From Gammaproteobacteria bacterium UBA3532 (GTDB lineage Bacteria; Pseudomonadota; Gammaproteobacteria; Enterobacterales; UBA3532): 10,763 nucleotides of DNA. The notes under the pieces are model-generated. The model saw only the letters and a list, made by a program, of their open reading frames with translations. It did no database searches and was not told the origin of the DNA. Both the position numbers and the translations under genes were made by a program. The stretch covers positions 1 through 10,763 of the forward strand of contig DFOV01000304.1 of NCBI GenBank assembly GCA_002376965.1, given 5' to 3'. Of the stretch, positions 1 through 6,610 are shown in pieces; the first letter of the stretch is position 1, and each line of letters starts with the position of its first letter.

Positions 1-1181
1 GCCCCCTCGCGTACCGATGCTAAATCGGTGGTGACCAGCCACTCACCACCGGAAAGTCCGCCGCGCACATAGGCATAGGCTGGATCGGTGAAGATAACGT
101 CAACTTTGTGTACAACCAATGAATCGTCTTGCATTAACCAGAGCGTATTATCTTTACGTAGATAGTCGCGCTTTATTCTCACCACATCAGCAAGCGGCTT
201 GCCCTGAATAGCTACATCAACAAAACTGCCAAACAGCAATGGCGGGCCAGATGAGTTGTCGGCGGATAAGCTTAATGGATCATCCACGCGCACCAGTACT
301 TGGGCCAGCCGGGTTTGTTGGTCTAAAGTCGGTACAATGCGCTCGACGATCCCGTGCCTGAATTGCGATTTGGTCCAGACATTGCGATGGTGTAAACGCG
401 CTTTCGAGCCGTCGCTGCCACTTGCTATATAATCTAAGTAACGCACTGGCAGGTCTACTTCAACCCACACCGAATCCGTGCCGACGAGGCGTGCGAGGGG
501 TTCTTCGCGCCCAATGACTGCACCAACTTCGATAGATTCCGACGTTACAATTGCATTGAAGGGTGCCTCTATCGAGGTACGTTTAAGATCGAGCTGCGCC
601 TGTTGTACATCGGCTTGCGCGGCACGGATGTTGGCTTCCACTGACAAGCGCTGTGGCTGGCGAAGGATGAGCGCTCGACTGTCTTCGTCTAGGGTGCGTG
701 CTGCTGTCGACTTGACTAGCTCGTAATCACTTTTTGCAATACGCTGTTGACCACGTTCTATGCCTAAAGCAGCTTGCGCCTTAACCAGCTCGCTTTGGCG
801 CTTCTGCAGCTGCACACGGTAGTCGCTGTCATCCAGCTTGAGTAGTTGGTCACCCTTGTTAACGATGCCTCCTTTTATTAGCTGGGGGTGCAGCGCTTCC
901 AAGCGGCCATCAACCTGCGCTTCTAACACCAGCTCCTGCGCTGGAACAACATTGCCCACCGCATTCAAGGTTGGAGAATAAGTTCCTTTTTCTAGTGGAA
1001 TAACATCCACCAGCATGGCGGTTTTCTTAGTCGCTCCTTCTCGCACCGGCTCAGGTTCGGTAGAAAAAATGCCCCAGATGCCTGCCGAGCCCAGTCCGAT
1101 AATGATAAGGCAAATCAATAGCGTCTTTAGTGGGTGGGGGGACGATGATTGGGTAACCTCTGAAAGGTGTTCTTCACTCAC
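1..1181 (-). CDS. RND efflux periplasmic adaptor subunit (HlyD/MFP family), 3'-truncated by window edge
   Basis: This is a membrane-fusion protein that would bridge an inner-membrane RND transporter and an outer-membrane channel. I translated 393 codons by hand on the minus strand with no stop. It starts at GTG (1179-1181), with a GGAG ribosome-binding site at 1188-1191, six bases upstream. An uncleaved N-terminal membrane anchor lies at about residues 19-39 (LLICLIIIGLGSAGIWGIF). One lipoyl half is at about 70-115 (VGNVVPAQELVLEAQVDGRL), a Gln/Ala/Arg-rich coiled-coil hairpin at about 118-200, and the second lipoyl half near 203-235 (TSIEAPFNAIVTS), followed by beta-barrel sequence. Family members are usually about 350-400 residues, so only the last few residues should be missing. 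The transporter gene is expected directly downstream, left of the window. The substrate cannot be told from this sequence. The family call is firm; no specific gene name is justified. Confidence 0.93.
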   Translation of the reverse strand, partial: MSEEHLSEVTQSSSPHPLKTLLICLIIIGLGSAGIWGIFSTEPEPVREGATKKTAMLVDVIPLEKGTYSPTLNAVGNVVPAQELVLEAQVDGRLEALHPQLIKGGIVNKGDQLLKLDDSDYRVQLQKRQSELVKAQAALGIERGQQRIAKSDYELVKSTAARTLDEDSRALILRQPQRLSVEANIRAAQADVQQAQLDLKRTSIEAPFNAIVTSESIEVGAVIGREEPLARLVGTDSVWVEVDLPVRYLDYIASGSDGSKARLHHRNVWTKSQFRHGIVERIVPTLDQQTRLAQVLVRVDDPLSLSADNSSGPPLLFGSFVDVAIQGKPLADVVRIKRDYLRKDNTLWLMQDDSLVVHKVDVIFTDPAYAYVRGGLSGGEWLVTTDLASVREG

Positions 1182-1187
1182 AAATGA

Positions 1188-1191
1188 CTCC
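1188..1191 (-). promoter_or_regulatory. Shine-Dalgarno deciding the GTG start of the RND adaptor
   Basis: On the minus strand GGAG is followed by six bases (TCATTT) and then GTG. The nearest upstream in-frame stop (TAG) lies only about 11 codons before this GTG, with no ATG between them. The GTG is therefore the best supported start, and it leaves a short cytoplasmic tail before the membrane anchor. Confidence 0.7.
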
Positions 1192-1313
1192 GTTCGCAGT
1201 TCTGTTGGTGGCTAACTTACTTGACTAAACGTAGCACAAAGCCAGATAGATCTACATGCTTGGTTGTGATAGGTTGCTTTTTCAAACGTTGCTTTATTAA
1301 ACTGAGTAGAAAT

Positions 1314-2081
1314 ATGAATCTTTGGTGCAAAGGGTTAATAACTATTGCGGCACTGTGCGTGCTATCGGCTTGCGCATTGCGCCCAACGCAAGTGCCTGAA
1401 AAGACCAATGGTCAAGTACTGGTGCTGCTGGCCCATCCGGATGATGAAACATGGATAAGTGGTACATTGGCGAGATGGGCAGATCAAGGCCAGTCGTTGC
1501 AGCTGGTGTATGTGACCAGTGGCGATGCTGGTAAGGATCGCTCAGGCCAAGGGCTAAGCGGCGCAGAGTTGGCAGTGGTTCGCGAGCAGGAAGCCCGTAA
1601 GGCCCTGGATATACTGGGTATTGAACGAGCCACCATCTTTATGCGTTGGCCTGATGGGAGCGTGAGTCAGCGCCAAGACGAGCTAAGTGGCGAAATCGAA
1701 GCGCTGCTAACCGGCTACGATAGACTAGTATCCTTCGGAGCAGACGGCGTAACCGGCCATCCCGATCACATTGCCGTCGCCAATGCCGTGCATCAGGCAT
1801 GGCAATCTTTGAAGCGTCCCATGCCCCTCTATCAAGCCGCCGTATCCAGCAAGCGGGCTGGTATAGCGCAACAGATCGCTAACGATATGGGCATCCCCTA
1901 TAAAATTCCCCAGCCTATTGCCGATGAAAAGGTGACAGAGGTGATCGATGTTTCAGCCCAGGGCGATAAACGAACCGCAGCATTTCAAGCCCACAAAACC
2001 CAGTTTCCTGCGCCTATCCAGCAACTGTGGCAGCGATTTGTCGAGGCCAGTGGTGCCGAAGAGTTTGTGGTGTTGGATTAG
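1314..2081 (+). CDS. PIG-L/LmbE-family zinc deacetylase, predicted lipoprotein
   Basis: The family removes N-acetyl groups from sugar or sugar-like amides using a zinc ion (GlcNAc-PI, mycothiol/bacillithiol precursors and similar). Taking ATG 1314 gives 255 residues. A GAG seven bases upstream serves as a modest ribosome-binding site, and the protein opens with a lipoprotein signal ending in the lipobox LSAC, with the acylated Cys at residue 20. Residue +2 is Ala, which by the E. coli Lol rule points to the outer membrane. The zinc signature AHPDDE is at residues 40-45 (His41, Asp44) and the third-ligand motif HPDH at 149-152. An open frame extends upstream to a TTG at 1221, but that start would bury the lipobox about 50 residues in. 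The stop overlaps the metR stop by four bases, tail to tail. The substrate is unknown; an envelope glycan or scavenged amino sugar is plausible given the location. Confidence 0.88.
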   Translation: MNLWCKGLITIAALCVLSACALRPTQVPEKTNGQVLVLLAHPDDETWISGTLARWADQGQSLQLVYVTSGDAGKDRSGQGLSGAELAVVREQEARKALDILGIERATIFMRWPDGSVSQRQDELSGEIEALLTGYDRLVSFGADGVTGHPDHIAVANAVHQAWQSLKRPMPLYQAAVSSKRAGIAQQIANDMGIPYKIPQPIADEKVTEVIDVSAQGDKRTAAFQAHKTQFPAPIQQLWQRFVEASGAEEFVVLD

Positions 2082-2962
2082 CTGGCGTGACGCGCCAACG
2101 AGATAAAGGCGCGTAGATATTCAATATCCTCATCGCTTTGGCGCGTGCCTAAGTAAATCTTTTTGGCTATGCCGTTTGCTCCCAGTCGCACCACGGCCAG
2201 TGGAAGTTTGTTGCAGTATTCCTGTGCTAACCAGCGTGGCAGCGCGGCGACGCCCCGGCCACAAGCGACCATTTGCAGCATGATATCGGTGGTTTCACTG
2301 GTCTTGTGGCGTTTAGGCACAACGCCCGCTGGGCTGAGAAAGTGGGTATAGATATCCAGACGATCCGTGGCAACTGGATAGGTTAGTAATACTTCATTGC
2401 GCAGATCTTCTGCATCGGCGTACGGGCGCTCTGTCAGGACATGGTGGCGAGGGACGACCAGTACTTGCTCATAATCAAACACCGCTTCAAAACGCAAACC
2501 GGTTTTATAGAAGGGGTCTGGGGTCACTAGCAGGTCAATCTCATAATCCAGTAACGCGCCAACACCGCCGAATTGAAACTTCTGTTTTACATCGACATCC
2601 ACATCTGGCCAGGCATCCAAAAAAGGGGATACCACCTTCAATAACCACTGATAGCAGGGATGGCATTCCATGCCGATGCGCAAGGTGCCGCGCTCGCCTT
2701 GAGCGATTTGTTTGAGCTTGCTCTCAGCATGGTCAAGTAAAGGTAGCACTCGGTTGGCGATATTGAGCAGATATCTTCCAGCAGGCGTTAGCAGCAAGCT
2801 ACGGCCTTCACGCAACCAGACGGCAGTACCAAGATGGTCTTCCAGTTTGCGGATGCTGTGGCTCAAGGCCGACTGGGTGACGCAGAGGTGCTTGGCAGCA
2901 GCGGTAAGGGAGCCTTGCTGCTCTACGGCTTGGATAATCCTTAAGTGAATACGCTCAACCAT
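2078..2962 (-). CDS. metR: LysR-type transcriptional regulator MetR
   Basis: MetR is the homocysteine-responsive activator of metE and other methionine genes. The 294-residue protein has the LysR layout. A winged helix-turn-helix occupies about residues 1-60 (GSLTAAAKHLCVTQSALSHS at 17-36), then a linker helix (about 61-90) and a periplasmic-binding-like effector domain. Stretches typical of MetR are present: GMECHPCYQWL near 98-107, DLLVTPDPFYKTGL near 143-156 and VFDYEQVLVVPRHH near 161-174. It is divergent from metE across 108 bases, the arrangement known from enterobacteria and pseudomonads, which makes the name secure. The start is ATG 2960-2962; only a weak ribosome-binding site is visible in front of it. 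The protein ends soon after the effector domain and lacks the extended tail of the E. coli protein. Autorepression from the shared intergenic region is expected from the family but not shown here. Confidence 0.95.
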   Translation of the reverse strand: MVERIHLRIIQAVEQQGSLTAAAKHLCVTQSALSHSIRKLEDHLGTAVWLREGRSLLLTPAGRYLLNIANRVLPLLDHAESKLKQIAQGERGTLRIGMECHPCYQWLLKVVSPFLDAWPDVDVDVKQKFQFGGVGALLDYEIDLLVTPDPFYKTGLRFEAVFDYEQVLVVPRHHVLTERPYADAEDLRNEVLLTYPVATDRLDIYTHFLSPAGVVPKRHKTSETTDIMLQMVACGRGVAALPRWLAQEYCNKLPLAVVRLGANGIAKKIYLGTRQSDEDIEYLRAFISLARHAS

Positions 2963-2995
2963 GCTATCTATGAGTAAAAGTAATTGATATGTGAA

Positions 2996-3004
2996 AATAT
3001 ACCA
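2996..3004 (-). promoter_or_regulatory. candidate extended -10 promoter of metR
   Basis: On the minus strand the sequence reads TGGTATATT: an extended -10 (TGn) plus TATATT, five of six matches to TATAAT. No good -35 lies 17 bases upstream. It would start transcription near 2989, giving a leader of about 27 bases. It overlaps the TGAA half-site at 2992-2995, as expected if MetR represses its own gene. Confidence 0.4.
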
Positions 3005-3061
3005 TTTTTATTCATTTATTGGGTGTTTTAACCTGTTTTCATACTAAACACATTAAAAAAA

Positions 3062-3065
3062 GGAA
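3062..3065 (+). promoter_or_regulatory. metE ribosome-binding site
   Basis: A purine-rich AAAGGAA block (GGAA core) lies five bases before ATG 3071. It supports this start, which also matches the expected N-terminus of MetE (LGFPRIG motif within the first fifteen residues). Confidence 0.7.
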
Positions 3066-3070
3066 ACAGT

Positions 3071-5350
3071 ATGGCATCTATTCATAATCTGGGCTTCCCG
3101 CGTATTGGCGCGAAGCGCGAACTAAAATTTGCTCAAGAAGCATTCTGGAAGGGGCAGATCTCCGAATCGGAATTATTAGCAACAGCAAAAGCGATTCGTC
3201 AGCTAAATTGGCGCGATCAGCAGTCGCTGGATCTGGTTCCGGTGGGGGATTTTTCTTTGTACGACCAGGTTTTGGACATGAGCTTTACGTTAGGCAACCG
3301 TCCGGCGCGTGTTGTCGATTTAGAGGGCAGCGAACTGGATAATTATTTTCGTGTTGCCCGTGGGCGGTCGGCCAATGACAGTGATTGCAAATGTGTTCAC
3401 GCCGGTGAAATGACCAAATGGTTTGATACCAACTATCACTACATCGTGCCAGAAGTAACAGGCAACACGCAATTCACACTGCATGCCGAGCGCTTATTAA
3501 GCCAACTGGCAGAAGCACAGCACCTGGGGGTGAACCCCAAACCTGTCATTATCGGGCCAGTGACCTATCTGTGGTTGTGTAAAGAAAAAGATAACGCCAG
3601 CCGCTTGGATTTATTGACGCAACTGCTGCCTGTCTACGCCGAGTTGCTTGAACAGTTGGCAGCTGCTGGCGTTGAGTGGGTACAAATTGATGAGCCCATT
3701 CTGGTGACCGAGCTGGATGCTGGCTGGAAACATGCCTTCGAAACGGCCTACCACACCTTGAAATCAAGTCGGGTAAAGCTCTTGCTGGCTACCTATTTTG
3801 GGACGCTGCGAGAGAACTTGCAGCAGGCGGTGAATCTACCGGTCGCTGGCTTGCATGTGGATGCGGTGCGAGGCTCCACAGAAGTTAACAAGGTAGTCGA
3901 TTGGCTGCCCATCAACAAAGTCTTGTCTGTGGGAGCGATTGACGGTCGTAATATTTGGAAAACTGACTTAAACGCTACGCTCGACTGGCTGGAGCCTATT
4001 GCTAAAAAGCTTGATGAACGATTGTGGATTGCGCCCTCCTGTTCATTGCTGCACGTACCGGTCGACCTGAACAGCGAAGAAACATTGGATGAAGACATCC
4101 ATAAATGGTTAGCGTTTGGTAAGCAGAAACTGCAAGAGCTTGCGCTTTTGGGCAAGGCGATTAACGATGGCAGAGAGACGGTTGCCGAAGCGCTTGCCGC
4201 CAACCGAGTCGCCATTGAAAGCCGAAAAAGTTCAAGCAGGGTTCACAATCCGGCGGTAAAAGCGGCGGTTAAAGGTATTACAGCAAATTTGGGCAAGCGT
4301 AAAAGCGTGTATGCCGAGCGCATAGCCAAACAGCGTGCTCATTTGCCGTTGCCGCTGTATCCGACCACGACAATCGGCTCCTTTCCGCAAACGCAGGATA
4401 TTCGCAAGGCACGCCTGGCCTTTAAAAAGAATGAAATTTCTACTGATGACTACATCACCAAAATGAAAGCGGAAATTGAACATGCGATACGCCAACAGGA
4501 AGAGCTTGGCCTCGATGTATTGGTGCATGGCGAAGCCGAGCGCAATGACATGGTTGAATATTTCGGTGAGCAGCTGGAAGGATACGTTTTCAGCCAGTTT
4601 GGTTGGGTACAATCGTATGGCTCACGTTGTGTAAAACCACCGATTTTATTTGGTGATATCAGTCGCCCCGAAGCGATGACGGTTGACTGGATTAAGTACG
4701 CTCAATCCCTGACCAACAAACCCATGAAAGGTATGTTGACAGGCCCTGTCACCATTCTTAACTGGTCATTTGTGCGAGATGATCAGCCGCGGAGTGAATC
4801 GTGCCTGCAACTGGCATTGGCAATACGCCAGGAGGTGCAAGATTTAGAAGCCGCGGGTGTCAATGTGATCCAAATTGATGAGGCAGCACTTCGTGAAGGC
4901 TTGCCCCTGCGCAAATCGGAATGGCAGCACTACCTCGATTGGGCCGTTGAATCCTTTCGCATCTGTGCCAATGGGGTGAATGATGAAACCCAGATCCACA
5001 CCCATATGTGCTATTCCGAGTTTAACGACATCATTGAAGCAATAGCGCATATGGATGCCGATGTGATCACCATTGAAACCTCGCGTTCGGATATGGAGCT
5101 ATTGGATGTGTTTGAAGAATTTCACTACCCAAATGAAATCGGCCCTGGTGTATACGACATCCACTCGCCAAACATCCCTTCCGAGGAGCAGGCGGTGAAC
5201 CTGATAAGCAAGGCCGCAGAGCGCATTCCGCCAGAGCGTTTGTGGGTTAATCCTGACTGTGGTTTAAAAACGCGCCAGTGGGAAGAAGTGATCCCTGCTT
5301 TGCAAAATATGGTGGCCGCGGCCAAGACCTTACGGGCCAGTTTGGGCTGA
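3071..5350 (+). CDS. metE: cobalamin-independent methionine synthase MetE
   Basis: This cytoplasmic enzyme transfers a methyl group from 5-methyltetrahydropteroyltri-L-glutamate to homocysteine, the last step of methionine synthesis, without vitamin B12. The 759 residues compare with 753 in E. coli and are collinear with it. The N-terminal barrel (about 1-390) begins with [14 protein letters not shown]; the catalytic C-terminal barrel (about 430-759) begins with [10 protein letters not shown] (432-441). All zinc ligands are present: His645, Cys647 ([10 protein letters not shown]), Glu669 (ETSRSD) and Cys730 (NPDCGLKTR). The homocysteine-binding Asp603 and catalytic His698 (DIHSPN) are also present. 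Residue 605 is Ala where E. coli has Pro in the IQIDEPALREG motif. The gene ends with tandem in-frame stops TGA-TAA. The divergent neighbour metR is its expected activator. No downstream partner is co-transcribed closely; the next gene is about 220 bases away. Confidence 0.99.
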   Translation: MASIHNLGFPRIGAKRELKFAQEAFWKGQISESELLATAKAIRQLNWRDQQSLDLVPVGDFSLYDQVLDMSFTLGNRPARVVDLEGSELDNYFRVARGRSANDSDCKCVHAGEMTKWFDTNYHYIVPEVTGNTQFTLHAERLLSQLAEAQHLGVNPKPVIIGPVTYLWLCKEKDNASRLDLLTQLLPVYAELLEQLAAAGVEWVQIDEPILVTELDAGWKHAFETAYHTLKSSRVKLLLATYFGTLRENLQQAVNLPVAGLHVDAVRGSTEVNKVVDWLPINKVLSVGAIDGRNIWKTDLNATLDWLEPIAKKLDERLWIAPSCSLLHVPVDLNSEETLDEDIHKWLAFGKQKLQELALLGKAINDGRETVAEALAANRVAIESRKSSSRVHNPAVKAAVKGITANLGKRKSVYAERIAKQRAHLPLPLYPTTTIGSFPQTQDIRKARLAFKKNEISTDDYITKMKAEIEHAIRQQEELGLDVLVHGEAERNDMVEYFGEQLEGYVFSQFGWVQSYGSRCVKPPILFGDISRPEAMTVDWIKYAQSLTNKPMKGMLTGPVTILNWSFVRDDQPRSESCLQLALAIRQEVQDLEAAGVNVIQIDEAALREGLPLRKSEWQHYLDWAVESFRICANGVNDETQIHTHMCYSEFNDIIEAIAHMDADVITIETSRSDMELLDVFEEFHYPNEIGPGVYDIHSPNIPSEEQAVNLISKAAERIPPERLWVNPDCGLKTRQWEEVIPALQNMVAAAKTLRASLG

Positions 5351-5358
5351 TAATTTTT

Positions 5359-5396
5359 GAGGTACAAAGCGTGAATGAAATTGCGCTTTGTACCTC
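5359..5396. repeat. 13-bp perfect inverted repeat downstream of metE
   Basis: The left arm GAGGTACAAAGCG (5359-5371) and right arm CGCTTTGTACCTC (5384-5396) are perfectly complementary around a 12-base loop. It starts eight bases after the metE stop. It resembles a transcription terminator by position. However, the right arm is followed by CGTACACC rather than a T-run, and the T-run sits before the left arm. A 3'-end stabilising hairpin, a Rho-dependent end or a protein-binding palindrome are alternatives. Confidence 0.75.
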
Positions 5397-5569
5397 CGTA
5401 CACCGTGATTCCTTCCTCCCTATGGCGCATTATTCAGTTTATACCCTGAATGATGCTACTATTTCACGAACCTTCGCTATTCATCCACTTCACCAAGATG
5501 TTCGAATAGTGGTGATAGGAGAAGTAAACCGTTACCAGCTTTGAAGCTTCAATAATCAAGGAGAGCGCC
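5397..5569. other. non-coding stretch between metE and the GFA gene
   Basis: About 170 bases with no credible gene. The only structures I can point to are the 12-bp palindrome at 5541-5552 and the ribosome-binding site AAGGAG at 5558-5563 that serves the next gene. I find no clear sigma70 promoter pair, although the GFA gene probably has its own promoter in this stretch. Confidence 0.5.
5541..5552. promoter_or_regulatory. 12-bp perfect palindrome, possible operator
   Basis: TTGAAGCTTCAA is its own reverse complement and ends 17 bases before the GFA start codon, just ahead of the ribosome-binding site. Its position fits a repressor operator or a small leader hairpin. I cannot assign a regulator, and a 12-base palindrome may be chance. 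Confidence 0.3.
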
Positions 5570-5995
5570 ATGCAAGGCAGTTGCTTATGTAGAAGCGTCA
5601 CGTTTCGCGTATCGATAGATGCGCTTAAAATCTATCAATGCTTTTGTTCTTTGTGCCAGAAGCAAAGTGGCACAGCGTCAAACCTGGCAACCATCGTCGC
5701 TGATTCCGCATTTGAATTTTTATCAGGTGAAGAACAGATAACCACCTGGGTTAAAGACACCGGCTTCACCTCGCATTTCTGCAAAAAATGCGGCTCACCT
5801 GTTCCCAACCGGCTGCGTGATAAGCCATATTATTGGGTCCCCGTAGGGGCTTTTGATGGCGATATAAAAGGCGAAGTCAGCTCGCACATCTACACCGCCT
5901 CAAAGCCCGACATTTGCCTTTCTGATCAAGTCGAACAATTTCCAGAATTCCCTGATGGTGGAATAGACTCTCATATAAGGAAGATTAGTGGGTGA
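5570..5995 (+). CDS. GFA-family (CENP-V/GFA fold) zinc protein
   Basis: The protein has 141 residues, typical of the GFA domain family named after glutathione-dependent formaldehyde-activating enzyme. Most members have no proven reaction. The start is fixed by a strong ribosome-binding site, AAGGAG, six bases before ATG. The family opening QGSCLCRSVTF (2-12) gives Cys5 and Cys7. The second cluster QCFCSLCQKQSG (23-34) gives Cys24, Cys26 and Cys29. The third, HFCKKCGSPV (69-78), gives Cys71 and Cys74. Together these are the usual two zinc sites. Downstream, PYYWVPVGAFDG and HIYTASKPDI are family-like strands. No signal peptide is visible, so it is probably cytoplasmic. No formaldehyde-oxidation genes are nearby, so the formaldehyde role should not be assumed. 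Confidence 0.92.
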   Translation: MQGSCLCRSVTFRVSIDALKIYQCFCSLCQKQSGTASNLATIVADSAFEFLSGEEQITTWVKDTGFTSHFCKKCGSPVPNRLRDKPYYWVPVGAFDGDIKGEVSSHIYTASKPDICLSDQVEQFPEFPDGGIDSHIRKISG

Positions 5996-6020
5996 TAGTA
6001 ATCGTGGTAGCTTAGTCCGA

Positions 6021-6052
6021 GTAGCCTGGGTTAGCGAAGCGTAACCCGGGAA
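6021..6052. repeat. REP-like intergenic hairpin between convergent genes
   Basis: Arms CCTGGGTTA (6025-6033) and TAACCCGGG (6042-6050) pair with one G-U wobble around the loop GCGAAGCG. The flanking GTAG and the GGGTTAGCGAAGCGTAACCC core resemble, from memory, a short palindromic intergenic repeat scattered through many proteobacterial genomes. It lies between the 3' ends of the GFA gene and the convergent membrane-protein gene, the usual location for such elements, where it could stabilise or end both transcripts. Only one copy is seen in this window, so repeat status is recalled rather than demonstrated. Confidence 0.55.
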
Positions 6053-6056
6053 CCCA

Positions 6057-6455
6057 TCACCGCTCCAAATGCTTCAACTGAATATTCAACGCATACCCCG
6101 AAATCATAATCTCATACAGGCTATACACCAAGCTGATCAGCAACATCACTAAGCTGGCGCCAAAAAAATAGCTACCCATCCGGTCGTATTCAACAAACAG
6201 CATCATCATCGACAAGGTGCAGCAGATAAAGGCCCCGACGCCCCATGCCTGCATCTGGCGGATCATTGAAATGCGCTGGCGTAGATGGTCTATTTGTTCG
6301 CGCATAATTTGTTCCTGGGATTCATTGAGTTGCTTGTATAGCGAGCGGATAAGCTGGGCGATTACCAGAAAGCGGTTGGTGTAGGCTAACAAGAGCAATG
6401 AGATTGCCGGGAAAAGCAGGGCTGGGGTGGTTATTTGGGTGATTGCTTCAAACAT
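6057..6455 (-). CDS. small membrane protein, DUF2721-like
   Basis: A 132-residue protein with three hydrophobic segments, at about 11-25 (PALLFPAISLLLLAY), 70-88 (AWGVGAFICCTLSMMMLFV) and 96-118 (YFFGASLVMLLISLVYSLYEIMI). A charged, probably helical cytoplasmic stretch (about 38-67, rich in Gln, Glu and Arg) lies between the first two. The start motif ITTPALLFPAISLLLLAYTNR, the following basic helix with RQRISMIRQM, and the overall length fit the uncharacterised DUF2721 family as I remember it. No catalytic residues can be named. Upstream of ATG 6455 there is no clear Shine-Dalgarno sequence, so the start rests on the family-like N-terminus. It stands alone, convergent with the GFA gene and divergent from the exported protein at 6611. 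The function is unknown. Confidence 0.75.
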   Translation of the reverse strand: MFEAITQITTPALLFPAISLLLLAYTNRFLVIAQLIRSLYKQLNESQEQIMREQIDHLRQRISMIRQMQAWGVGAFICCTLSMMMLFVEYDRMGSYFFGASLVMLLISLVYSLYEIMISGYALNIQLKHLER

Positions 6456-6567
6456 TTTGGGGAACCATTGGTAAAATTTGCCATACTAAAACAGTATATA
6501 CCCTTAGCTGTGATAACGGATATCTGCCGTAACTGTGAATCACTCGGTAGAACAGGGATGCCTGCAG

Positions 6568-6579
6568 TGATACTATAAA
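6568..6579 (+). promoter_or_regulatory. candidate extended -10 promoter for the exported protein at 6611
   Basis: The sequence TGATACTATAAA contains an extended -10 (TG at 6568-6569, then TACTAT at 6571-6576) and an overlapping TATAAA at 6574-6579. No good -35 is seen 16-18 bases upstream. Transcription would begin near 6583-6587, giving a leader of about 25 bases that contains the GAGGGG ribosome-binding site at 6595-6600. Confidence 0.35.
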
Positions 6580-6610
6580 TTTTTTCCTGATCCCGAGGGG
6601 AAAGCTGTAT

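Larger units (their letters stand above)
2963..3070. promoter_or_regulatory. metR-metE divergent promoter/operator region
   Basis: The region is 108 bases, AT-rich and non-coding between the divergent starts. MetR sites in E. coli follow TGAA-N5-TTCA. I see no perfect copy here, only separated half-sites: TGAA at 2992-2995, TTCA at 3011-3014 and TTCA at 3038-3041. No convincing sigma70 pair stands out for metE, which would fit an activator-dependent promoter. The region is too short and featureless to hold a cobalamin or SAM riboswitch. Its regulatory role rests on gene arrangement more than on a recognised operator. Confidence 0.6.

Noticed and set aside
478..726. 82-codon plus-strand open frame opposite the RND adaptor
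   Set aside because: It lies antisense to a recognisable adaptor protein and has Arg/Ser/Ala-rich shadow composition.
1221..1313. N-terminal extension of the PIG-L gene from a TTG at 1221
   Set aside because: It has no ribosome-binding site and would place the lipobox about 50 residues inside the protein. ATG 1314 gives a normal lipoprotein signal.
2963..3070. Possible cobalamin or SAM riboswitch ahead of metE
   Set aside because: The 108-base region is shared with the metR promoter, shows none of the conserved stem elements, and leaves too short a leader.
3793..4612. Two minus-strand open frames of 126-140 codons opposite metE
   Set aside because: They are antisense shadows of a highly conserved enzyme gene; Ser/Cys-rich products without any domain.
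5278..5544. 88-codon plus-strand open frame running from the end of metE into the intergenic stretch
   Set aside because: More than a quarter of it lies in the metE frame-shifted end, it crosses the 13-bp hairpin, and its product resembles nothing.
5400..5569. Possible small RNA or short peptide gene between metE and the GFA gene
   Set aside because: No promoter-terminator pair and no start with a ribosome-binding site could be supported.
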